A stretch of 12,936 nt of DNA from positions 1 to 12,936 of the forward strand of contig CAZKTF010000094.1 of assembly GCA_964555565.1 (NCBI GenBank), read 5' to 3'. The translations under genes and the position numbers were made by a program. Of this stretch, positions 1 to 6,234 are shown piece by piece (the first letter of the stretch is position 1; the number at the start of each line of letters is the position of its first letter). Origin of the DNA: CAZKTF01 sp964555565 (GTDB taxonomy: Bacteria > Planctomycetota > JAJSAM01 > JAKLKS01). The notes beneath the pieces were generated by a model, which saw only the letters and a list, made by a program, of their open reading frames with translations, did no database searches and was not told where the DNA came from.

Positions 1-300
1 GAGCCGGCGGCGCCCGCCGGGACCGCGGGCCCGGGGCGCGCCGCGCCGGCCGCGGTGAGGACCCTCGTGTTCGACGTGGACGGGATGTCCTGAGGGATGT
101 CCTGCGTGAGCGCGGTGCGCTCCGCCGTGAAGGGCCTCCCGGGGGTCGAATCCGTGGAGGGGGAGATCCTGGACGCGAAGGCGAAGAAGGGCCGCGCGAC
201 CGTGCGGGTGGACACGGGGAAGACGGACGCGGCCTCCGTGGCGAATGCGATCGACGGCGTGGACGGCGGCGGCCGGTTCCGGGCGACGCTCCGGCCCTAG
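1..300 (+). CDS. HMA-domain metal-binding protein, candidate selenoprotein (3' part, TGA at 91-93 read as Sec)
   Basis: The frame is open from the window edge to TAG at 298-300 except for one TGA at 91-93. Read through that TGA, the product has an Ala/Pro-rich linker and then a full ferredoxin-like HMA fold: strand 1 RTLVFDVDGM (58-87), the metal loop GMS-U-GMS-C, helix VSAVRSAVKGLP, strands from VESVEGEIL through KGRATVRVD, helix ASVANAIDGV and a last strand RFRATLRP. HMA domains normally carry GMxCxxC; here the first Cys position is the TGA, and the second Cys (103-105) is present but one residue further on. An ATG at 97 could start a 67-residue protein, but that would discard strand 1 and half of the metal site, and I see no ribosome-binding site for it. 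HMA proteins bind Cu, Hg or Zn as chaperones or efflux-pump domains. Rival readings are a nonsense mutation in a decaying gene, or an assembly error. The 5' end lies outside the window. Confidence 0.6.
104..125 (+). promoter_or_regulatory. SECIS-like hairpin downstream of the in-frame TGA
   Basis: Bases 108-113 (GAGCGC) pair perfectly with 117-122 (GCGCTC) around a three-base loop GGT (114-116). Below a single unpaired T107, three more pairs form (104-106 GCG with 123-125 CGC), giving nine base pairs. Counting the T of TGA as 1, the bulged base is position 17 and the loop GGU is 24-26. In the E. coli fdhF SECIS, a bulged U17 and a GGU at 22-24 in the apical loop are the features recognised by SelB. 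Loop distance from the TGA is about 20 nt, within the usual bacterial range. Hairpins are common in GC-rich DNA, so this is suggestive only. Confidence 0.5.
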
Positions 301-321
301 CCCGCGTTCCTCCCCTCCCCC

Positions 322-2391
322 CTACGGAGGCATCGCCGTCGTGTAGATGCCCGGCAGCGTCTCGAAGAAGGTCACCGCCGTGAAGTAGACGTGGCTCCCG
401 ACGGTCACCTCGAGCCCGAGGTGCGCCTCCGTCGCGGGCACGCCCATCAGGGTCAGGTTCGAGAAGGCGAAGGTCATCTTCCCCTTGGCGGTCGCGAGGG
501 CGAACTTTGCCAGCCGATCCGAGGTCGCCGCATCCAGGAGCCCCTTGAGCCTGTACACGGTGTCTCCGGTGCGCAGGTCGGTGGCCGTCGTCCCGGCGCC
601 GAGGGCGGTGAAGTCCTTCTCGAAGAGGACGGTGGTTCCGTCCAGAAGGCGGAACCTGAGGGTGTCGATGCCGCTCGCGTAGTCGAAGTTCGGATCCGCG
701 AGCAGGAGCGACAGGGCGATCGAGCTCCTGCCCGGGGGACCCACGGAGATGGCCCCCTTCTTCGCGACGAACGCCTTCTTGCGGAAATCCAGGGCCGGTC
801 GGAACACCCCGAGGCCGTCGAACGCCTCGTCGAGCCGGTAGCCGTGGCTGCCCAGGATCGCGGTGTGTGACAGCGTCCCCGGGACCGATTCCGTGATGGT
901 GTCGCCCTTGGAGGACCAGCGGAGGGTCTGCTTCACGGGGGAGACCAGGATCTTCAGGACGGGGAGGTCCCCCGAAGGCGTCGCGTACACGTAGCTCGTC
1001 GCGGATCCCGTCACCGCCGCCGGATCGGTGGCGATCGAATGGCTGCCGATCTGCACGAGCACGCCCTCCACCTTCCCGTTGAAGACCGCACCGGTGCGCC
1101 GGTCGGCGTTCCAGATGGCGGAGCCCTTCCACGAGGCGGTCCCGCCGGCACCCGGCTTCAGGACCTGCTTCGCCACCCAGAAGTTGACGGAGATGTTCGA
1201 GGGATCGCCGCCCGAGCTCGGGAGCACCACGAAGTCGATGGTGATCGTGACGACCTCCCCGGTGGTCCCATCCGTGGCCGTGAAGGTCACCGGGTACTCG
1301 CCGACGTCCGTGGGCGTTCCCGCCAACGTTCCGGAGAGCGGGTCGTAGGTCAGCCCCGCGGGCAGGCCCTGGACCGCGTAGGTCACGGTCCCCGTGTTCC
1401 CCCGGACCGCGACGAGGATCGGCGGCTGGCGCTGGTAGGAGACGCCCGCCAGGCCGGTCGGGACGCCGAAGAAGTTCCAGTACATGAGGGACGTGCTGGA
1501 CGGCGCGATGACCATGGAGAGGTTCGTCGTGACGGGGTCGTCGTTGTCCGTCGCGCTGAGGACGACGAGGAAGGTGCCCGCCAGCGTGGGCGTACCGGAC
1601 ACTTCGCCCGTGGAGGCGTCCACCGACAGCCCGGGCGGGAGGCCGGACGCACCGAAGGTGACGCCGCCGGACCCTCCGGAGGTGCTCCATTGGTCCCAGA
1701 AGATCGTCCCCACCTCGCCGTTGTTGAGGAACCGGGTCGTGAACTGGAAGGTCGATGAGGTAGGCAGCACCAGGAGCGGCGCCACCTTCACGACCTTGTT
1801 GTTCTCGCCCGCGTCGTAGACCGTCAGGCTCACGAAGTACGTCCCCGGCGCCTTCGGAGTCCCGGAGAGCACCCCCGTCTGCCCCTCCATGGAGAGCCCC
1901 GGCGGGAGATCTGCGGCCCCGAAGGTGTAGGGACCGACGCCGTTGGTGACGGTGAGCGTCGTCGTGTAGGGAGTCCCGACCGTGGCGTCGGGAAGCGCGC
2001 TGACGTTGAACGTGGCGCCCGCGTTCCCCCCGCCGCCGGCCGCGTTGACCTTGAGGTGGATCATCTGGTTCAGGTTGTTCGTCCCGTCCGTCGCGGTGAC
2101 GGCGATGTTGGCGTTGAAGGTCGTCGTCGGACGCCCCGTGATGAAGCCGCTCTGCGTGTCCATGACGAGCCCGGCCGGCAGGCCGGATGCTCCGAACGTC
2201 AGGGAGCCGTCGGCGTTCGCCGTCAGGATGCGGGCCACGTACTCCGCGTTGGTGCTCCCGTCGGGAAGCGACTGGGTGAGGAAGCGGAACGTCCCGTTGT
2301 CCGAAGTGCTGGCGGCGCCCCGGCCCACCGCGAAGACCGCCACCGCCACGGCGGCGATGATCGCCGCCAAGAGCCTCGAAGATGCGCGCAC
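322..2391 (-). CDS. Large secreted protein with four putative Ig (He_PIG-type) repeats
   Basis: The gene encodes 689 residues and starts at GTG 2391 behind GGAGGAGGT, about 6 nt upstream. Residues 1-28 form a signal peptide (basic MRASSR, Ala/Val-rich core, cleavage near GAAS). Four repeats carry the He_PIG signature of a GLPxGL turn followed by TGxxxGTP and a final strand ending in TATD or similar: about residues 35-116, 128-209, 215-296 and 303-391. Weak spots are GRP for GTP in repeat 1 and DLPPGL in repeat 2. Residues 395-689 form a beta-rich C-terminal region that I do not recognise. It has no obvious anchor, LPxTG motif or membrane span, so cell-surface or secreted location is inferred. 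The gene is last in the ECF sigma operon, 63 nt after the TPR protein. It may be an adhesin or surface-layer component; no catalytic motif is visible. Confidence 0.85.
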   Translation of the reverse strand: MRASSRLLAAIIAAVAVAVFAVGRGAASTSDNGTFRFLTQSLPDGSTNAEYVARILTANADGSLTFGASGLPAGLVMDTQSGFITGRPTTTFNANIAVTATDGTNNLNQMIHLKVNAAGGGGNAGATFNVSALPDATVGTPYTTTLTVTNGVGPYTFGAADLPPGLSMEGQTGVLSGTPKAPGTYFVSLTVYDAGENNKVVKVAPLLVLPTSSTFQFTTRFLNNGEVGTIFWDQWSTSGGSGGVTFGASGLPPGLSVDASTGEVSGTPTLAGTFLVVLSATDNDDPVTTNLSMVIAPSSTSLMYWNFFGVPTGLAGVSYQRQPPILVAVRGNTGTVTYAVQGLPAGLTYDPLSGTLAGTPTDVGEYPVTFTATDGTTGEVVTITIDFVVLPSSGGDPSNISVNFWVAKQVLKPGAGGTASWKGSAIWNADRRTGAVFNGKVEGVLVQIGSHSIATDPAAVTGSATSYVYATPSGDLPVLKILVSPVKQTLRWSSKGDTITESVPGTLSHTAILGSHGYRLDEAFDGLGVFRPALDFRKKAFVAKKGAISVGPPGRSSIALSLLLADPNFDYASGIDTLRFRLLDGTTVLFEKDFTALGAGTTATDLRTGDTVYRLKGLLDAATSDRLAKFALATAKGKMTFAFSNLTLMGVPATEAHLGLEVTVGSHVYFTAVTFFETLPGIYTTAMPP

Positions 2392-2454
2392 GTCTCCACC
2401 TCCTCCGATCCCGTGCTGCTACTCCACGAACCGCACCCCTTGTCGGTACATCGG

Positions 2455-3507
2455 CTACTTCTTCCCCTTCCCCGGCGGGGGACCGTGCTTGCCGTCCTTC
2501 TTGTCGGTGTCCTGGTCGCCGGCGCCGCCCTTGCCGGAGTCCTGGTCCTCGCCCGGGCCGGCGTCCCCGGCGGGGGCGTCCTTGGGGTCCTTCGGGTCCT
2601 TGGTGTCGCCGTCGCCCTGGTCCTGCCCGGGCTTGCCCTTGCCGGACGGAGGCCCGTGCTGCCTGCCGCCCTTGCCGTGGCCGTCTTCGCCCTCGGGCTT
2701 GCCGTGTCCCGGCGGAGGCCCGTGTGCGCCCTGGCCGGACGCTTCGTCGCCCTTGGGATTGCCCTTCCCCGGCGGGGGGCCCTTGCCCGGCGGGGGACCG
2801 TGGCGATCCTGTCCGGGCCCTTCCTCGGTTCCGGGCTTCCCCTTCCCCGGGGGCGGACCCTTGCCGGCGGGAGGACCGTGGGTGCCGGCCCGGTCGGCCT
2901 CACCGCCCTTCGCGGGACCGCCGCCACCGGCGTGCCCCCGGCCCCGGCCGTGGCCGGCCGCCGCGTGGGACGCCAGGATGCTCTCGGCTCGGAGCAGGCC
3001 CGGGGGGATCTTTCCCCCGCGCGCCCTGGCCTTCTCGATGTTGGCCCGGATCCGGGAGAGCGCCACGCCCCCCTGCGGGTGGTCCGGGGCCGAGGTCGCC
3101 AGCCGCTCCAGGGAGGCCGCGGCGGTGTCCAGGTCGCCCGAACGGGCCGCGAGGCCGGCATGGTGCAGGAGGGCGGACCCCGCGAGCCGGCGGCTCTTCG
3201 TCCTGTCGGCGAGGGCGACGTAGCCCGCCTGCGCCCCGGCGGCATCGCCGGTCTTCGCGGTGGCGAATGCCTTCTTGAAGCGGATACGGTCCGACCGCCT
3301 GGTGCCGTCCTCCCCGGAAGAGACATTCTCGTACAGGGCCCTGGCCTCGGCGTACCGCCCCCTGGCGAGGAGCCGGTCCGCCCGGCGGAGGTCCTCGCTG
3401 CGGGTGTCCTTGCCCCTCTCCTGGGCGAACGCCGGCGCCGCCAGGACGCCCACAGCCAGCGCCGCGAACGCCGCGAGTCCCGTCATTCCCTTGTTGCAGT
3501 CTTTCAT
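2455..3507 (-). CDS. Secreted TPR-like protein with HGPPPGKGK-type low-complexity tail
   Basis: The product has 350 residues. I chose ATG 3507, which has GGGAGG eight nt upstream and begins four nt after the stop of the anti-sigma gene. An upstream ATG at 3528 lies inside that gene and precedes the ribosome-binding site. Residues 1-28 are a signal peptide ending AFA|QE. About residues 35-165 are alpha-helical and Ala-rich, with TPR-like helix pairs (RADRLLARGRYAEARALYE; ALLHHAGLAARSGDLDTAAASLERL). Residues 185-350 are disordered and Gly/Pro/Lys/His-rich, with five HGPP(P/A/S)GKG-type repeats (one as HGPPPGHGK) separated by acidic Asp/Glu/Gln stretches and a DPKDPKDAP segment. The tail is charged with balanced K and D/E and contains His, so it could bind metal, polysaccharide or peptidoglycan; that is speculation. 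The position behind a sigma/anti-sigma pair suggests an envelope role. I know no named family for the full protein. Confidence 0.8.
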   Translation of the reverse strand: MKDCNKGMTGLAAFAALAVGVLAAPAFAQERGKDTRSEDLRRADRLLARGRYAEARALYENVSSGEDGTRRSDRIRFKKAFATAKTGDAAGAQAGYVALADRTKSRRLAGSALLHHAGLAARSGDLDTAAASLERLATSAPDHPQGGVALSRIRANIEKARARGGKIPPGLLRAESILASHAAAGHGRGRGHAGGGGPAKGGEADRAGTHGPPAGKGPPPGKGKPGTEEGPGQDRHGPPPGKGPPPGKGNPKGDEASGQGAHGPPPGHGKPEGEDGHGKGGRQHGPPSGKGKPGQDQGDGDTKDPKDPKDAPAGDAGPGEDQDSGKGGAGDQDTDKKDGKHGPPPGKGKK

Positions 3508-3511
3508 GGGT

Positions 3512-4303
3512 CTAGCCTCCCTCGGCAAGCGACTTGAACGTCGCGGCCAGCTCGGTAGCCGCGTCCTCGGCCCTAGGATCTCCCGCGACGGCGGGGTCCG
3601 CCGTCAGGCCCTGGAACAGGGCCGTCAGGCCGGCCTCCCCGATCTGCTCCTTGATGTCCGAGAGGTCCGGCTCGGCCTCATCGAGCTCCGACGCCGCCAG
3701 CTCGAGGAACAGCTCCGCGCGATCCAGGGCGTCGAGCACGTCGTCGCGCGTCCCGGCCGCGGTGAACCTGTCCCGGAGCGTCTCGACGGCCTCGAAGGCG
3801 ACGGAGTCCACGGCCGCCGCGGCCCCCGGCTCCGCCGTGGCCTCCTGCGTCCTCTCGGGCCGACCGCGGTCGGCGGTCTCTCCCGTCGAGGGCACGGGCA
3901 GTCCGGGCTCCTCCGTTTCCTCGGAAGGCTCGCGCGCCACCTCGGGCCCGGGCCCCGCAGGGCCGGGCTGCTTCATCTCCGGACCGGGGCCGCCCCCGCG
4001 GTGTGAGAGGACGACCGCGACGACGATCGCGGCCGCAGCTACCGCCGCCAGCGGAAGCAGCACGAACCGGCCGAGCCTGGAGTGCGGCGGGCGGGCGGCA
4101 AGCGAGATCCGCGGACCGAGCCCGGCCGGAACGGCGGACGCGGGCGAGGCGCGCATCGCGGCGTCGAGGCGGCCGACCGCCTGCTCCTCGGCCCGGCAGG
4201 AGGCGCAGCCGGCGAGGTGCTCCTTCAGCGCCTTCTCCCGCGCCGCGTCCAGGGCGCCGTCCAGTCGATCCGAGATCCAGCGTCGGGCTTCGGTGCAGTC
4301 CAT
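3512..4303 (-). CDS. Anti-sigma factor with N-terminal zinc finger (zf-HC2) and one membrane span
   Basis: The product has 263 residues. The start is ATG 4303, preceded by AAGGAGGAG at a good distance and 13 nt after the sigma stop. Residues 3-36 form a ZAS/zf-HC2 domain: Cys3, then HLAGCASC giving His29-x3-Cys33-x2-Cys36, the zinc ligands of redox- or stress-responsive anti-sigma factors. Residues 80-100 (FVLLPLAAVAAAAIVVAVVLS) are a single transmembrane helix. About 160 residues follow outside: a Pro/Glu-rich linker (105-160), then a helical acidic domain (about 165-263). In this family the cytoplasmic zinc finger sequesters the cognate ECF sigma factor and the outer domain senses the signal. 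The partner is clearly the gene immediately upstream. The C-terminal sensor domain resembles nothing I can name. The stop lies 4 nt before the start of the TPR protein, so the genes are probably translationally coupled. Confidence 0.88.
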   Translation of the reverse strand: MDCTEARRWISDRLDGALDAAREKALKEHLAGCASCRAEEQAVGRLDAAMRASPASAVPAGLGPRISLAARPPHSRLGRFVLLPLAAVAAAAIVVAVVLSHRGGGPGPEMKQPGPAGPGPEVAREPSEETEEPGLPVPSTGETADRGRPERTQEATAEPGAAAAVDSVAFEAVETLRDRFTAAGTRDDVLDALDRAELFLELAASELDEAEPDLSDIKEQIGEAGLTALFQGLTADPAVAGDPRAEDAATELAATFKSLAEGG

Positions 4304-4316
4304 GCTTCTCCTCCTT

Positions 4317-5100
4317 TCAAGCCAGGTATGCGGCCAACCGCTCGCGCAGGATGCTCCGCGCTTTCCAGAGGCGCCAGCGGACCGTTTCCTCGGTGACCTC
4401 CAGCATCCGTGCGATCTCAGCGTGGGCGATCCCTTCGAGAACCTTGAGCACGAGCACCGTCCCGAGGTCAGGCTGGAGGAGCACGAGCCCGATCGGCACT
4501 GACGCGAGCGCGAGGATCGTCGCCAGACGCCACGCGTCGAGCTCACCGCGGTATTGGTTGCAGTAACTGGCGAGCGCCACGATGATGCCGAACTTGGCGA
4601 ACTCCGACGGTTGGAGCGTGAANNNNNNNNNNCACGAGCACCGTCCCGAGGTCAGCGGGGAGGGCGGCGATCCCGTCGTCGATCGCGCGGCGCAGCTCCG
4701 CCGCCACCGCAGGGTCCGGGCTTGGCGGGGCGGCCGGCTCGGCCATTCCGTCGAGCGAGTCCTTCCTGCTCTTCCCCATCGCCGTGCCCGAGTCCGTGGC
4801 CACGTTCGCCGCGATCCGGTACACCCACGCGCGGAAGTTCGTCCCGGGCCGGAAAGTGGCAAAGCTGCGCACCGCCTTCAGGAATGTGGTCTGGGTACGG
4901 TCCTCCGCCTCCTGGACGTTTCGGCAGAGGCGGAAGTGGAACCGGTAGATCGCAGGGAGGTGCTCCTCGATCAGCCGCGAGAGGTCCTCCCGGCCCCCTT
5001 TCGCGACGAGGCTGGACTTCCGTGCGTCACCGGCGTCCGCCACGAGCATGCCCTCCCGACTCGCAACCGCGGTCAGCATACATATTGAAACCGGCTCCAT
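4317..5100 (-). CDS. ECF-type RNA polymerase sigma factor (gene split by an assembly join)
   Basis: Two halves in different frames flank the Ns. The 5' half (5100-4633) encodes sigma region 2, including EAEDRTQTTFLKAV, FRPGTNFRAWVYRIAANVATD and the start of region 4 (ALPADLGTVLV). The 3' half (4448-4317) continues LKVLEGIAHAEIARMLEVTEETVRWRLWKARSILRERL, the helix-turn-helix of region 4.2. Joining base 4633 directly to 4448 keeps the frame and gives a 199-residue ECF sigma factor of normal domain order; bases 4449-4632 appear foreign to the gene. The start is uncertain. ATG 5100 has no clear ribosome-binding site, while GTG 5043 lies eight nt after GGGAGG and would give a 180-residue protein. 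It heads the minus-strand operon with its anti-sigma factor 13 nt downstream; autoregulation is likely for the family, but I could not identify its promoter. Confidence 0.82.
4449..4471. repeat. 23-bp sequence repeated at 4633-4655 (assembly junction)
   Basis: Bases 4449-4471 are identical to 4633-4655. The second copy begins at the first base after the Ns. Both copies encode DLGTVLV on the minus strand, once in a sigma-factor context and once in a RodA context. A shared k-mer-length sequence exactly at a contig end is the signature of a graph-assembly join. Confidence 0.85.
4449..4622 (-). pseudogene. Stray RodA/FtsW (SEDS) fragment, probable assembly chimera
   Basis: On the minus strand this stretch encodes FTLQPSEFAKFGIIVALASY, then a polar loop, then VPIGLVLLQPDLGTVLV. 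The QPSEFAK and LLQPDLGT motifs are hallmark sequences of SEDS-family glycosyltransferases (RodA/FtsW) of peptidoglycan synthesis. Only about 58 residues are present, with no start or stop. The fragment ends exactly where its PDLGTVLV codons match the sigma factor's ADLGTVLV codons, and it abuts the Ns at the other end. The base composition is less GC-rich than the neighbours. It most likely comes from another genome in the sample (the loop resembles actinobacterial RodA, from memory) and should not be read as a biological insertion. Confidence 0.75.
4623..4632. other. Scaffold gap (ten Ns)
   Basis: Ten undetermined bases separate the left contig, ending in the RodA fragment, from the right contig, which starts with the 23-bp repeat. 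The round number suggests a placeholder rather than a measured length. Confidence 0.98.
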
Positions 5101-5322
5101 CGGTCGGCGTTAGCGGTCGTCAGAAGTGATTGGCCCACCCAGGCCGCGTTTCTCACGGCAGGGTCAAGAAGGGGCGTCGCGTGTTCCATGGACGGTGACC
5201 CGCCAGGGTCTCCCACCGAAGGAGCGCAACGGCCCCAGGAGCACAGCGCGTAGCCGCGGGACGTAACCGCCCCGCGAATCGGTCTGCGCTCACGATCTCC
5301 GACCTGCCGCGAGGAATGCGGG
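5101..5322. other. Intergenic region between lipA end and ECF sigma start
   Basis: About 220 nt hold no coding sequence I can support. The sigma-operon promoter should lie near its right-hand side, transcribing leftward, but I could not identify convincing -35/-10 or ECF-type motifs. No clear terminator for lipA is visible. Confidence 0.4.
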
Positions 5323-6234
5323 CTAGGCTCGTGCCGCGGCCGCCTTCGCCTGCCGCTCCGCGTGGTACGAGGAGCGGACGAGCGGGCCGGACTCGCAGTG
5401 GGCGAACCCCATCCCGATCGCCCGCTCCCGCCACCCGTCGAACTCCCCGGGCGTGTAGAAGCGCTCCACGGGGAGGTACCCGAGGCCCGGCCGCAGGTAC
5501 TGGCCGAGCGTGAGGATCTGCACCCCCGCGCCGCGGAGGTCGCCGAGGACCTCCCGCACCTCGTCCTCCCTCTCCCCGAGCCCGAGCATCATCCCGGACT
5601 TCGTGGGGACCCGGGGCCAGCGCCGCTTCACCTCGGCCAGGAGGCGGATCGACACGCCGTAGTCGCCGCCCCTGCGCGCCGTCGGGAACAGGCGCGGGAC
5701 GGTCTCGATGTTGTGGTTGAGGACGTCCGGCCCGGACTCCATCACGGCCCCGATCGCGTCCACCGTGCAGCGGCGGAAGTCCGGGACGAGCAGCTCGACG
5801 GCCGTCCCCGGCGCGAGCCGCCGGACCTCGCGGACCACCCCCGCGAAGATGGAGGCCCCGCCGTCGGGGACGTCGTCCCGGTCCACGCTGGTCACCACCA
5901 CGTGGCGCAGCCCCATGGCCTTCACGGCCTCCGCGACCCGCCGGGGCTCGTCGAGGTCGAGCGGGAGCGGCTTCCCCTTCGGGACCGCGCAGTACCGGCA
6001 GCCGCGGGTGCAGAGGTCCCCGAGGATCATGAAGGTGCCCGTCCCCGCGGACCAGCACTCGCCCAGGTTCGGGCAGCGGGCGCTCTCGCAGACGGTGTGG
6101 AGCCCGAGCCCCTTCACGAGCCCGCGGAGGTGCGCGAACTTCTCCCCGCCGCCGAGGGGCACCTTGAGCCATGGCGGGAGCCGGCGCGGCGGGGCGACGG
6201 GGGCGCCGGCCGGGGGCAGGTCGGGAGGGGTCAT
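5323..6234 (-). CDS. lipA: Lipoyl synthase
   Basis: The product has 303 residues, the usual LipA length. LipA is a radical-SAM enzyme that inserts two sulfurs into protein-bound octanoyl groups, completing the lipoyl cofactor of 2-oxoacid dehydrogenases and the glycine cleavage system. The auxiliary [4Fe-4S] ligands are Cys49, Cys54 and Cys60 in CESARCPNLGEC. The radical-SAM cluster ligands are Cys75, Cys79 and Cys82 in CTRGCRYC. The C-terminal RSSYHA motif (288-293), whose Ser ligates the auxiliary cluster, is present, as are VTSVDRDD and NHNIETV. The start is ATG 6234, with GGAGG eight nt upstream inside lipB; it overlaps the lipB stop by 4 nt (ATGA), so translation is coupled. It is the last gene of the oxidoreductase-lipB-lipA operon. 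All catalytic residues look intact. Confidence 0.97.
   Translation of the reverse strand: MTPPDLPPAGAPVAPPRRLPPWLKVPLGGGEKFAHLRGLVKGLGLHTVCESARCPNLGECWSAGTGTFMILGDLCTRGCRYCAVPKGKPLPLDLDEPRRVAEAVKAMGLRHVVVTSVDRDDVPDGGASIFAGVVREVRRLAPGTAVELLVPDFRRCTVDAIGAVMESGPDVLNHNIETVPRLFPTARRGGDYGVSIRLLAEVKRRWPRVPTKSGMMLGLGEREDEVREVLGDLRGAGVQILTLGQYLRPGLGYLPVERFYTPGEFDGWRERAIGMGFAHCESGPLVRSSYHAERQAKAAAARA

Noticed and set aside
97..300. A 67-residue gene starting at ATG 97
   Set aside because: This start drops the HMA first strand and the first metal-ligand position, has no ribosome-binding site, and lies just after a TGA inside a conserved loop. The longer read-through frame explains the sequence better.
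1982..3537. Long plus-strand ORFs (up to about 490 codons) opposite the TPR and putative-Ig genes
   Set aside because: Their translations are Arg/Pro/Gly-rich low complexity without motifs, and they arise from GC3 bias opposite real genes with signal peptides, domains and ribosome-binding sites.
4317..4862. Natural RodA-sigma factor fusion
   Set aside because: The join coincides with a 23-bp shared sequence and a scaffold gap, and the sigma factor is complete when the fragment is removed.
5101..5322. tRNA or riboswitch in the gap between lipA and the sigma gene
   Set aside because: I found no cloverleaf, T-loop sequence or known aptamer core.
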